This document shows positions 52,501-61,600 of a DNA stretch of 64,000 nt, one piece after another. The translations under genes and the position numbers were made by a program. The notes beneath the pieces were generated by a model. The model made no database searches and was not told the origin of the DNA. It saw only the letters and a list, made by a program, of their open reading frames with translations. The number at the start of each line of letters is the position of its first letter. Position 1 is the first letter of the stretch. The stretch is from Sphaerulina vaccinii (Eukaryota; Ascomycota; Dothideomycetes; Mycosphaerellales; Mycosphaerellaceae), in the NCBI GenBank assembly GCA_022570795.1, contig JAKUDP010000004.1:682001-746000 (forward strand), given 5' to 3'.

Positions 52501-54386
52501 GCAGCGATCAAGTACGCCACATTCTGCGCATCTTTCTTCACTCGCATGATCGATTCACCTCTGACTGAGCCATCAAGCAAGATCTGAGCTCTGTTCGCGC
52601 CTGACCCACCCGATGACACAGGCGAATGCTCAACTTCCAGAGTCATGCCCGAGTGCAGTAGTCTATACCACTCGACAAAATGCTGGGCAGTATCGGTTGT
52701 CAGAAGCTCATAACCAGTGACTGGTGTCCTGGTCTGTTCCTGGTCCTCGGAGGTTTGCTGTTGCTCTGCCTCGCGCTTGAAAGCAAGCGCAGCTGCAGCT
52801 TCCGCAGTGGGAGCATCCTTGCCTCTAGTCACAATGTCGATGCCATGCTCTGGCAATGTAATTGATGCTTGAGCTACCCGTTTCACTGATTTCTTCTTCC
52901 GCTCTCGGCGCGTGGCATGCTGCACTGTTTTGGTCTCGAATTCCGGAATAATGCCGTACTTGGCCGCATAATTGTAGATGTCGACTTTCGCGTCCCTCTC
53001 TTGCTTTACCACGTGGCTGTCCAGCTCGACCAGCTCGATGTCGGACTCGTCACGAATGAATACCTGCGACTCGTCGTTGTCACGAGCCTGACTTGGAGTG
53101 TACACAGATGCTTGAGGAAAGATCTGTTGCAATGCTCCGTGGGTGTGAAGACGATTCAACATCGCCACCCAAGCAGCACGTTTTGCCATGGCCTTGTTCA
53201 CGCCCATCCCAGTCGCAGTTGCGTCAGCTATACCAGGAATGTCCAATCTGAGGGTGAATGTGCCGAATCCAGTCCCATGCGCTTCGTAGTCCCCAGTTTG
53301 AACAGCTCCTAGCTTCTTCGCATCCAAGACATTGTGCATAGTGCCTCCAATCTGTTCAGCCACAAAGAGATTACCTGGGGCACTTGGATACTGTTCCCTC
53401 CGCGGCTCAATGTCCTCAACTTCCAGATTGGGCAGCAGTTGAATCAGCTTGCCCAAAGTATGCAATGCTGAGATAGCGTGTAGGTATGCAGCATCAGCAG
53501 CCTGGGATTTCGTAGCGCCCGCGCCCGTCACTCGTTGTTCGAAAGGTCCCGATGGATCCAGGCTAAGGTCACACGTCCACTCCGTGGCCTTGTTGTTCTT
53601 GATAAGTTTCTCCTTCGTGTTGATTTCGAGATGTCGTTTTGCACATAAGTCTTTGAAGTGTACCCGGAGAGCGCCTGCGTCGAGTGGATCTAATGCTTTT
53701 CGAACCACAACAGGCGCGTTTGGGTAATCTGATGCTGATGGTATGTCCATATGTGCTTGCACATGCTCGAGCTCGACTCGAGGTACATCGTTGTGAGAGC
53801 TTGGTGCCACGGGCGACTCATCTTCAGCAGGGTCGCTTGGTATCGCAGAGCTCCTGCCCAGGACACGCTGCACCGGCTTCTTCTCCTGGGGCTGCGACTT
53901 CTTGCGAGATTGTGGGACGGCTTTGCTTTCGGCAATCACGTCTTGAAGAGCAGGAACAGGATCACTCTTCTTCAAAGCCTTATCGACTTTATGGAGAAAT
54001 CGCTTCCGCCCACCGGCCTTTGGCTTGGGTTGTCGATACAGCTTGTTCGAGAGATCTGCCAGTACAGCTGTTTTCTCGGAATTGCTCGCTTTCGAGCGTT
54101 CTTCTATAGCTTTCCGTACCACAGTCATGACCTCATTCCATTTGGGCAAGTTGCCGCTATCACCTTCTGCTGGTGGCGACTGATGATTCTGGCTGGGCGT
54201 GATGTCGAAGACTTTGTTGTCATTCTCGCTAACATGCACTGTAGCATATCCGCGATATTGGTTTAGTGCAGAAGGCAAGCCTGATAGTCGACTGGAGAGT
54301 CCTGGTGCGATTCTGTATGGCTTTGGAAGCAGACACCGGGAAAGCATCTGAAGTCGTATCGATGGAGGAAGGTTGAAAATTGCCAT
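49542..54386 (-). CDS. DEAH-box RNA helicase, probably mitochondrial, 1,614 aa
   Basis: A single 4.8-kb exon from ATG at 54386. The leader (MAIFNLPPSIRLQMLSRCLL ... basic, Ser/Leu-rich, ending YRGYATV) looks like a mitochondrial presequence. Two dsRBD-like segments follow (DAGALRVHFKDLCAKRHLEI near 230; later GTFTLRLDIPGIADATATG). Helicase core: motif I GATGSGKTTQ near 766, motif II DEVH in DEVHERD near 869, motif III SATLD near 905, motif VI QRAGRAGR near 1154. HA2 and OB regions follow, and it ends in a Ser/Arg-rich tail. It resembles DHX29/DHX30/DHX57-type enzymes. Mitochondrial RNA or ribosome work is inferred from the leader. Confidence 0.93.
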   Translation of the reverse strand: MAIFNLPPSIRLQMLSRCLLPKPYRIAPGLSSRLSGLPSALNQYRGYATVHVSENDNKVFDITPSQNHQSPPAEGDSGNLPKWNEVMTVVRKAIEERSKASNSEKTAVLADLSNKLYRQPKPKAGGRKRFLHKVDKALKKSDPVPALQDVIAESKAVPQSRKKSQPQEKKPVQRVLGRSSAIPSDPAEDESPVAPSSHNDVPRVELEHVQAHMDIPSASDYPNAPVVVRKALDPLDAGALRVHFKDLCAKRHLEINTKEKLIKNNKATEWTCDLSLDPSGPFEQRVTGAGATKSQAADAAYLHAISALHTLGKLIQLLPNLEVEDIEPRREQYPSAPGNLFVAEQIGGTMHNVLDAKKLGAVQTGDYEAHGTGFGTFTLRLDIPGIADATATGMGVNKAMAKRAAWVAMLNRLHTHGALQQIFPQASVYTPSQARDNDESQVFIRDESDIELVELDSHVVKQERDAKVDIYNYAAKYGIIPEFETKTVQHATRRERKKKSVKRVAQASITLPEHGIDIVTRGKDAPTAEAAAALAFKREAEQQQTSEDQEQTRTPVTGYELLTTDTAQHFVEWYRLLHSGMTLEVEHSPVSSGGSGANRAQILLDGSVRGESIMRVKKDAQNVAYLIAAISIANSSPQYLAQWAERKKSGEDQRMMRSLNVPIETEVLDMMRDTLVRARKAGLPDQRETFGAEEETRATFQSRRRYLSSLERDNACANHQESLKQFQKDPRLEQLRTTKASLPMSQYTNQVMEIVSGDVYSIIIGATGSGKTTQVPQILLDQAFESGKGGYCDIICTQPRRLAASSVAQRVAAERDEKIGQSVGYQVRGDVCLPQFGGSITYCTTGILLEQLKWNADDIMDNVSHLVIDEVHERDIFVDFLLIILKKAVKARQQAGKKVPHIVLMSATLDKKLFSEYLPNVQNGQTVPCPSLSVPGRTFPVAEKYLEELVTEISSTHKAEFESLLREDKGISQDYVNAELSFAQNATDGEPIIIDWKRQYEADSDSEGPSPAEQKIESLVPVHLLAAALGHICNKSGDGAILAFLPGLQEITAAQNFLLQQPIFGIDFSDTAKFNIMPLHSTVPPDQQKLIFEPSPPGCRKIILATNIAETSVTVPDVKFVVDLGKMREKRYDQVKRISELQTVWESNSNARQRAGRAGRVSDGNYYALYTQQRRQAMSASGQPELLRTDLQETCLSIKAQGFQEPVSEFLADAIEPPSTRAVSLAVENLKSIEAFTDEEKLTSLGRILSRLPVHPTLGNMVLLGIVFRCLDPMIISSCLASERSLFVSPLGVARTASRQKHKLYEQDNSDHLAFINAFKDLRTIMNERGMSAAFSHAQDRFLHFGAFKSMEQTTQSIEQALREAGLITSSYQDRRNGYQLGGEALNANSNNTALVKALTLAGVYPNIAVRRAGAKAPVHRTVSEDKVMMHPASLNTTTGRSVASEIDQIYAYNTLARSVNGDNLFMRDTTLITPLIALLFGGRLQTRAWKTLIMDDWLPFSPNALNTEFAVRLLLEFRKAKDRMLYCAFKDLSDPRRGMIQDEAREIFANGLVDMLKKAQGPGRKTNTWYPDSWQRSRRSVNRGQSEGDRFNDRSDDVRNQSTSEEASLIRFT

Positions 54387-55066
54387 CTCCCTCGTCGGCA
54401 GTCTTCAAGCCACAAAAAAGGAGACAACCTTACTCGCGCATCATATCAGGTCAAGGTCCAGATGCATCTGAATATGATTATCCGGGTCATTCTGAGCGAT
54501 AACGTCCTGCCTCTGCCTCCATGTCGATGAACCTCAGCCTCAGAGACATCAAATAGTTCGACGCGATGTTCAACGCGTGTTCCACGATTTTTTGCAGCCC
54601 TCGGTTGCACTTGCCGATTCTGTTTTCGCCGGTTCCGCGCTACGAAGACCTTCTTCCCACTCCTCTCCTACTCCATACACCTCTATACCACAATATCACG
54701 CTCATCAGAAGTGCAGCGTATCAACCTGGCTGGCGGGTAAACCTATTCTGTATCTTTGCTAGGCTCATGCTCTGACCGACTGCTGTGCGATGGCGCCAGT
54801 CGCCACGCTATTTCTACACGCAAACACTCGAAGCAGACTACGCGAGAGTTTCAACAACTCTATTTCTATGGCCACCGTCCAAGCTGTTATAAGTGCAGAC
54901 CCATGATCGCATCGTCATAATCAATCTTCAAAGAAGGATCACGATGTCTCGTCTCCACGCAGGACTCGTGCGCCGAGAATATGCCTTTCAAGTTGATTAT
55001 AAGCTCCACTTGACCACTTGACTGACATCACAGTTACATATGTTCACTAGAAACTTCGAACTGCAG
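54387..55066. other. Intergenic region between the helicase and the MITE
   Basis: About 680 bp with no motif-bearing frames; it includes the helicase promoter. Confidence 0.5.
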
Positions 55067-55069
55067 GTA

Positions 55070-55405
55070 CAGTGGTGCTAGCCGAAGTGGCCACTAGTCT
55101 GTGCGCGCACTAGGCGCGGGCCGGATACGGACTAACCGAGAATAGTAGCAAATAACCAAGCTCGATTAGAAACTCCATTAATATTTAGTTGGCTAACCTA
55201 GATTTCTAATTATAGCCTCGGCATACTTCTATATAGAACCTATTATATTGTTGAATATATAATCTAGTAGCTCCTGCTATAACTGCTCTACTTCCTGATC
55301 GAGCTAATTAAGCGATCAATATTCGATGGATTACGTTACGGAACCGGATCGAACCTCCGGCCCGTTTCCGCGCACAGACCCGGTCCACTTCGGCTAGCAC
55401 CACTG
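55070..55405. mobile_element. 336-bp MITE-like element with terminal inverted repeats
   Basis: The ends are perfect inverted repeats over at least 21 bp starting CAGTGGTGCTAGCCGAAG, flanked on both sides by TA (also GTAC). Similarity continues imperfectly inward (GTCTGTGCGCG on both arms). CAGT termini with a TA duplication are typical of Tc1/mariner-derived elements. The interior (about 55140-55325) is AT-rich with many TpA steps (ATTAATATTTAG, TATATAATCTAG), unlike the flanks, which may reflect RIP. No transposase frame fits. The right end, read on the minus strand, also has A-box-like and B-box-like sequences. Confidence 0.8.
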
Positions 55406-55558
55406 TACGGTACGACCAAGCAACACTACTTATAACATTCAGATACAGATCTCGTGTCCTCTCTCATCAACGCACTACCAATTTCAAGAACACCTCCAGC
55501 ACAATCTCAAACAAGCCCTCAAATCAACAACCAACGTCAAACCCATACCACAATCATC

Positions 55559-55871
55559 ATGCCTCGCGACGGATCAGGACACTCTCACAACGCCGAAGAG
55601 GCCGGCCACAACATCCAGCACGGTGCTCCACAAGGCAATGAGGTTTGTCTTTCCTCCTACTCAGTACTCTTGGACATATTGCTAACTCATCTTCCAGCAA
55701 CCAACCTCGTCAGGTGTCGACCGCTCCAACAAGGCTGCACCAGCACCAGCAACAGAAGGCGGCGAGGGCATCGGCTCCACTGGCCAGGCACAAGTCACCG
55801 GCACGACCGGCTCAGGCAAGGGACCCATTGAGAGCACAGTCGATGAGCAGGCACAGAAGCTCTCGAAGTGA
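55559..55871 (+). CDS. Small hydrophilic protein, 85 aa
   Basis: Exons 55559-55642 and 55698-55871; 55-nt intron (GTTTGT...TTCCAG), phase 0. Start MPRDGSGHSHNAEEAGHNIQ; the C-terminus has a Gly/Thr-rich part and ends GPIESTVDEQAQKLSK. The protein is entirely polar and probably disordered, in the style of small LEA-like or stress-induced fungal proteins, and has the same flavour as the 70-aa protein at 62813-63025. Directly after the TGA the same frame stays open for another 61 codons. A CAA-rich 5' leader precedes the start. Function unknown. Confidence 0.7.
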
Positions 55872-56264
55872 CAGAGTCACGGCAGCTCGACGAGTCTCGC
55901 AAGCATGGCGAGTATGAGAAGCATTACCGGCCCGTGGTGGTCAAGAGGAGATCAGACCAACCCAGCAGATGCAAGAGCAGCGAGAGGGCCAGGACAGACA
56001 CCCAGGAAGGGCAGCCTTACGGCACGCCTCAAGAGCAAGCTCAGAAGTAATGAATGAATGAAATGCGCATTGTATCAACATATTCGACCCCACCTGCTAC
56101 ATCATGATGCTCCAGAGGGGACTATGGGGATCTCCCGACGTGCGCATATATGTGACAGGCCAGTGTGGTGTTCATTGCCATCCAAGTGCTCTATTCTTCA
56201 TATGTCCTGGGTATCTTCGCTGTATACTGCCCAAGAACCTGAACCCCGTACACAAACCATATTC

Positions 56265-57182
56265 TTACAGCCACCTCCCAACAATTGGCACCATCTTGAA
56301 CATAGCATCGTACTCCCTCCCAATCCATCCAGGGGCCTCACCATGCGTGCCTATCACTCCAAAGCTCCCCGCCATCCACAGCCCAGTGATTGCAGCAGCA
56401 ATAGCATTGATCACAATTGATCTTCTCTTCTTCTTGACCTCTCTCTTCCCGTCATATCCGGTAAGCTGATCAGGCGTCCATCCGAAGTACTTTGCGTATC
56501 CCCAGGTCATATGTGAAACTCCGACGCCCAGTAGTGCTGCGAAACCTGCGTAGGATAGGATAGGATGTCTAGCGAACGCATGGCTCACATAATCCAGACC
56601 TATGTTGCCTTTCCCTGCGATTTGTGGGATCGCTCTGTTCAGTACGATGTGACCTAGAGCCAAAGGTACGAAGATGTAACCAAGTTTACTCGTCCCAGAC
56701 ACTTTCGGCCAGAATTTCGTGAAGAAGGCCGCCTTGTTCTCCTTGCTATATGCATCTCCATATCGTTTCGCGTTCTGATTTCTTCTTATCACCCTTATCG
56801 CTACACCAGATAGGATATGTCCCCAGAGAGGCAGAGCAATCATGAGCGGTTCTGCTGCTGGAGAGCCATAATAGGGCCTCGTGAGGAGGAGGTACGGTTC
56901 AGAGGCTGGGACGCTTTGCGTGACGAGTGGTATTATCGATGTGTTCGTGATATGCATCGCTGCGAAAGCTGTGAACACGTAGGAGCTGTATTTCTGTATT
57001 CGCGTGAGATACCATATTGCTGAATGATTCGAGAGGCCTAGGCCAGTCGTGTTCGATCGGTGGAATGTGGGTTTCTTCTCGTTGGTGTTGACATCGGAGA
57101 TGGAGGTTGTTTCGGTCGGTATGGGTTCGAGTTCATGGAGACCAGATTCGAGCTTCTCTAGCTCTGACAAGTCGTCGTCCAT
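56265..57182 (-). CDS. MCP1: MCP1-like mitochondrial outer-membrane protein (DUF1691), 305 aa
   Basis: A single exon from ATG at 57182. The acidic N-terminus (MDDDLSELEKLESGLHELEP) is followed by at least five hydrophobic helices: YVFTAFAAMHITNTSIIPLV, LMIALPLWGHILSGVAIRVI, LGYIFVPLALGHIVLNRAIP, PILSYAGFAALLGVGVSHM and SIVINAIAAAITGLWMAGSF. Conserved family features include RIQKYSSYVF and the His residues in HIVLNR and GVSHMTWG. Yeast Mcp1 is a mitochondrial outer-membrane multipass protein that binds Vps13 and compensates for loss of ERMES lipid transfer. The length agrees with the family. Its start lies 262 bp from the divergent U1-type zinc-finger gene. Confidence 0.92.
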   Translation of the reverse strand: MDDDLSELEKLESGLHELEPIPTETTSISDVNTNEKKPTFHRSNTTGLGLSNHSAIWYLTRIQKYSSYVFTAFAAMHITNTSIIPLVTQSVPASEPYLLLTRPYYGSPAAEPLMIALPLWGHILSGVAIRVIRRNQNAKRYGDAYSKENKAAFFTKFWPKVSGTSKLGYIFVPLALGHIVLNRAIPQIAGKGNIGLDYVSHAFARHPILSYAGFAALLGVGVSHMTWGYAKYFGWTPDQLTGYDGKREVKKKRRSIVINAIAAAITGLWMAGSFGVIGTHGEAPGWIGREYDAMFKMVPIVGRWL

Positions 57183-57444
57183 TGTGATGTGATGGGGGCG
57201 ATGGTGGTGTTCTTGGGGTGGTCTTCACATGCAAGAAGATGCGCGCCAATGAAGTGAACTCAAAGTGTAAGCCAGCGGACTGAGGTCCGGCAAGCACATC
57301 CAGACTTCTCGCCTGTGCATACTTTCCATCTCCATCTGATATCAAAGTCTCCTTTCTCTTCTCTGCCTTCTCGAATGCGTTGTCAAGACACAATAACAAG
57401 AGCAAGATAGACCTCAAGAAGAGATTCCGAGCACATCCCTCAAT

Positions 57445-58230
57445 ATGGCACCTGTAAGTCTCACCATTACAAACCTCACATATTGCCAACTCTCACCTCT
57501 AACATGTTACTAGCGCAGTTCCACTCTCCCCGAAGCCTCAACAGACTCCGCTCGCGAAGCGCGAAAAGCCTTCTTTTGCGACCTCTGTCAAAAAGGCTAT
57601 GCAAGAATGCCAGAATTCGAAGCCCACGAGAACTCCTACGATCATCAACATCGTAAACGTCTGAAGGAAATGCGTCAAATCACCAAAGACCCTTCAGCTG
57701 CTGCTCGTCAACGTGCTGCTGAAGAGAAAGCGAATGCCGAAAGTGGATTGAAATCGATCGCACTTGGCGGAAGTGCTGGTTCTGGTGGTGGAAAGAAGAA
57801 ACCAGTATTCAAATCAACATTACAGCAGAGTACATCCAAGCCAGTGGAAGTCGTCGAAGCCGCTCCTTCACTGCCCTTACTGGACGATTTAGCTCATGCT
57901 ACTACGAAGACGAATGATGAGGTTTCAGCTGCACAGCGACGTGCTCTTACACTGAAATGGCTGAAAGCACCCAAAGAAGATCGTGCCACAATACGAGAAG
58001 AACTTCGCAAGTATCCTCAACTACGCAAGAACGAACCCGATCATGCGCTCTTACAAGAATATCGGATGTTGAATATGCAGAAGTTTATTCGGGAATTATC
58101 TGCAGCGGGAGGCAATGATGTGAAGCCGGAGTTGATGGGCAAGGAACTCGAGGAGTGGGAGAGGAGGGAAAGGGAGGATTTGAAACAGTATGGTGGGTTG
58201 GAGAATTATAGGGATTTGGTTGGGAAGTGA
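57445..58230 (+). CDS. U1-type C2H2 zinc-finger protein, 241 aa, with a 9-nt first coding exon
   Basis: Exons 57445-57453 (only ATG GCA CCT) and 57514-58230; 60-nt intron with GTAAGT donor and TACTAG acceptor. Joined, the protein begins MAPRSSTLPEAST and carries the finger FFCDLCQKGYARMPEFEAHE...DHQHRKRLKEM with spacing CX2CX12HX5H, the U1/Jaz type that binds RNA or dsRNA. A Lys/Gly linker (GSGGGKKKPVFKSTLQQS) precedes a helical C-terminal half (LTLKWLKAPKEDRATIREEL, KELEEWERREREDLKQYGG). It resembles fungal proteins that combine such a finger with splicing-associated domains; the exact ortholog is not recognised. Starting at the internal Met (57607) would remove the zinc ligands. Confidence 0.85.
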
Positions 58231-59211
58231 GAGCTGAAGGTTGAATGAGGATGAGTTCTTGAGACGAGCGCGTGTGTGTTGATTACCCCAGTGATGTTGA
58301 AGGCGGTGGTCAGCCTTGTGGACTTGGACCGGACTTGCCGTGGTGAAGCCGTCTTGAGGAGATGAAGGGTTCCCAATAGCTCTTCGACACACGCACGAGA
58401 GCGCTCCAGTTGGTTTCGACATGGGTGCTCTTGTATGGAGGACAGTCTTGGAGCTGCGACATCAGGACCGGCGACATGCATGAAACGCAAAGCAGCAGCA
58501 ATCACAAATGAAGGGCAAGACGAGGTATAAGGAGAAGGAATTGACACTGGAAAACAGTGGTGAGCTTTGTCAATGGTTCTGAAATTGATTTCCTCCTACT
58601 CATCGTAGGTATCTCCCTAGAGTAGCAGCCCAGGTTCTCGCTCGGTCTAAGACCTGACCTGCGCCGCGCCTGCCCGCCAGCCATAAGCCTGCGGCGGCAA
58701 TGTAAAGCAATAGTAACGCCCAGTCCAGTCAAGGCATGCCCCAATTTCCTGAGCTGCCAAACGCATGTCGCGCCTGAACCATAATCCTGATGAAGCTTTC
58801 TCGTCAATCATCCAGCCGAGCGCCAATGCTAATGTCCCTAATCGAAACCGCCTTCCAAACATTCCATACAAGCCGTCCAGAAGAGGCGCAGCCAAAGCGG
58901 AGATGAAGAGAGCGCCAGGTGTTGAAGAAGTCGTGCAAGTCGCCAATGTTGGTGACAATGTCTTGCGCTGTGGGTATCGTGTAAAAGCAGGTGTACGCCG
59001 TCAATGTCGCGTGTGTAATAGTATTAATGTGCCGACCATTTCGCCCATTAGAAGTGCATGCCGGAGAGCTTGAAGGCCACCTGTGGTCGAGAACTTAGCA
59101 TATATCTCTGAAATGATTGATTGGTTTCAGCAATTTCTGTCTGTGGGCACGGCACCACAGTGAAGTGCGAGCTGTGGAGACATCGAATGTAGTAACACAG
59201 TGGAAACTTAC
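58231..59211. other. Convergent intergenic region, one weak membrane-protein-like frame
   Basis: About 980 bp. The minus frame 58958-58647 has two hydrophobic stretches (GALFISALAAPLLDGLYGMF and LGTLALALGWMIDE) but no ATG start and no clear splice partner; it may be a gene remnant. Other frames are unconvincing. Confidence 0.4.
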
Positions 59212-60780
59212 CTAAGCCTGTCCAGCGTTCGCGCGAGTGGCACTTCGAGATCTCTTTGCTGGAGCGCCGCTTGGTGAAGAATTGGCAGTGTCGCTGTTGC
59301 GCTTGGTACCGGTCGGCTTGGTGGCGGCTTGCTTGGCGCCAGCTTTGGTGCGTGGCCAGTTGTCGAAGGGACTGCCGTTGCTGCGCTTCTTCGCTTTGGC
59401 GAGCTGAGCTGGGGAGTGTGAATCAACTGAGTTCGACTCCTCGCCATCCTCAACGATTGGGGTCAGGGAGAGGGGACCGCGCTGACTGCGACGACGCGCA
59501 GGTGTGAGGTGGGCGAGTGACTCAGGTGCATCGTCCTCGTAGATGGGGATGTTGTCGATCGAGACCTTCTTCTTGCGCGAGCTGCGTTGGGGCGTGGGAA
59601 GAACAGACTCGGCCGGGGCCTCATCGTCGGCTTCAAGCGTTTCTTCGAAGCTTGGCACATGATCGAATTGTGTATGTCTGGTCGTGCGGCTCGTGGTTGG
59701 TGGACTCATCAGAGGCTTCATGGATGATTTGCCCTTCTTGACTGGCGTAGCATGCGGCCGACCCACATGCGGCCAATGGGTCGGGTCGACGTTGAAAGAC
59801 ACGCCGGAGTCGTGCTGCAGTGATTCGGTCACGTCGTCATACTCGTCGGTCATGTCAACATCAGTCTCGGCTTCTTGGTCGCTGATGCTTGCCTGACTTG
59901 CTCGTGGGTGTGCGGAGGTTGGTGGAGCCCACAGACGGCGAGGCTGAATCTGGCTGCGAGATACAGGAAGTGCTGCTGAGATGCCGGCAGCACGCCTAAG
60001 CTGTCGCTGTGCGCGGGAAGAGGCGCTGGGATCGGCGTAGAAGTCCTCGTCTGCGAACTTCCGGTATACCTTCTTTCCGCGGCTGTTTCGATATCAGTAT
60101 AAGTCAGAGTGATGACGAGGTAGTACTTACAACATGTAGAAGACTCCTTCGCCACGGTCGACGGCGGCTTGCAAGCGCTCATCCTCGAGTATCTGGCTGC
60201 TCGTCTTCTGTCGTCGCGGCGGACTAGGTGACTCATTCCACTGTGCGATCCGCTCTTCCTGGCTGCTTGCGATTGGTGGGCGTCCTCGTGTGATGCGCGG
60301 TGGCGTTGGCTCGTGGTACATGTTGTTGTCGCTGGAAGTGTCCCTCTGTGGCACGCGGGCGGAGGGGTCGACGTATATTGGGACCTCCTTCTGCTTCTTG
60401 GTGGGTCCAATATCAAGGTTGCTGTCGTTGAAGTGAAGAATTCTGGCAGAGTCCTTCATGCCGGCTGCGCGCTGGCGCTTGAGTGATGGAGTCAGTGCTG
60501 GTGTCTCTGACGGCGTTGGGAGATGGCTCGAGGACGAAGCAGCCGAATCTAGTGGCGTAGTCAGCAGGTGAGGTGCGGGGATAATTCTTATTGTGAGCTT
60601 ACTATTGTCGTCATCTCCGTTCTGCAGCTTCGGCTGCGCTGGTTGCTGCGGCGACGCAGAGGAGCTTGGTGAGCGACGCGTGAAGGGGTGCATGTCGTCG
60701 TATGCAGAGAAGCGGGGTGAGGGTGGCACCCGCGCCACCGCGCGGGCGGAGCGCCTGGGAGGTGTTGCTGGTGTCTCCAT
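59212..60780 (-). CDS. Ser/Pro-rich nuclear-type protein of unknown function, 488 aa
   Basis: Exons 60780-60603, 60548-60131 and 60082-59212; introns 54 nt (GTAAGC, TGCTGAC, ACTAG) and 48 nt (GTAAGT...AACAG). Most of the protein is disordered and Ser/Pro/Arg-rich. The best-conserved-looking block spans the second junction: ERIAQWNESPSPPRRQKTSS, ILEDERLQAAVDRGEGVFYM, FRGKKVYRKFADEDFYADPS. A C-terminal KKRSNGSPFDNWPRTKAGAK and PAKRSRSATRAN look like nuclear localisation signals, and TPxK/SPxR sites suggest CDK phosphorylation. Intron 1 is a multiple of three without an in-frame stop, so retention would add 18 residues (SKLTIRIIPAPHLL...). Not recognised. Confidence 0.78.
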
Positions 60781-61600
60781 TCTCGAGGAGCCTTTCGAAT
60801 CGCGGTAGGTCTGTCGTATGGGTGCCCTGGTGGGCGGTGGGAGGGCGGAGAGCGCGCGAAGACACTGGTCTTCTCACAAAGTCAGCACAATTCTTCTCCT
60901 TCCCCCAGTTTTAAGCGCAATGGCGTGGTCTTGAGCTTGGCAGCAGAGAGACTCACGCAGAGAGGAACAATCGCCTGGCTAGTGATGTTCTCAATGTTCA
61001 GGAAAGAAAGAGAAAGCTCGCGAGCTCGTGGGAGAAGATGGGCGCGATCGTGCTGACTCCTTCTGTGGGCCACGAATAATCCCTATTCGACCCAATGCTG
61101 GTGGGTATCCTGATCGCAGTACCCGTTTTGGGAGGGGTAATCCGATGTCGTCCTGTGGGTATGTTTTGCGATCTCGTCGTGTGCCTGTCCAAGAATGCGC
61201 CGCCGTTTCTATCTCCTCCGCGCGTATCTGCCCAGCTTTCCAAATAACCCAATGTGATAGCTCTTCTCCGGATCTATGCAGTATGGTGCTCGTGAGCGGA
61301 GTCGGCGTCGTGGTGATAGTCGTTGTCGCGGTGTAGGATGGTGAAGTGGAAGTGAAGCAGTGAAGTTGAGTCGGCTTCCAATGACAGGGATGTCAAAGTG
61401 GCTGAACTAGCGCGAACCAAGTTTCAGGTAAGGCTGGCGCACGCGTCGCACCTGCATTAAACCGAACAACATAAACACGTCAGGAACGAGCACGTGCAAC
61501 GACAAACAGGCCGCAGGAAGGAGGCCAGGGCGACAGGAGACTGATCAACGCGAGATACACTCATCTTATACTGCGCAGGAGCACTCCTCCTTGCCACAGC
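60781..61600. other. Divergent promoter region, nuclear protein / DUO1
   Basis: About 820 bp between divergent starts. Frames such as 60998-61252 (-) or 61028-61336 (+) have no motif. Confidence 0.55.

Noticed and set aside
58647..58958. Membrane-protein-like minus-strand frame
   Set aside because: Two hydrophobic stretches, but it starts at a TTG, has no ATG, and no upstream exon could be joined.
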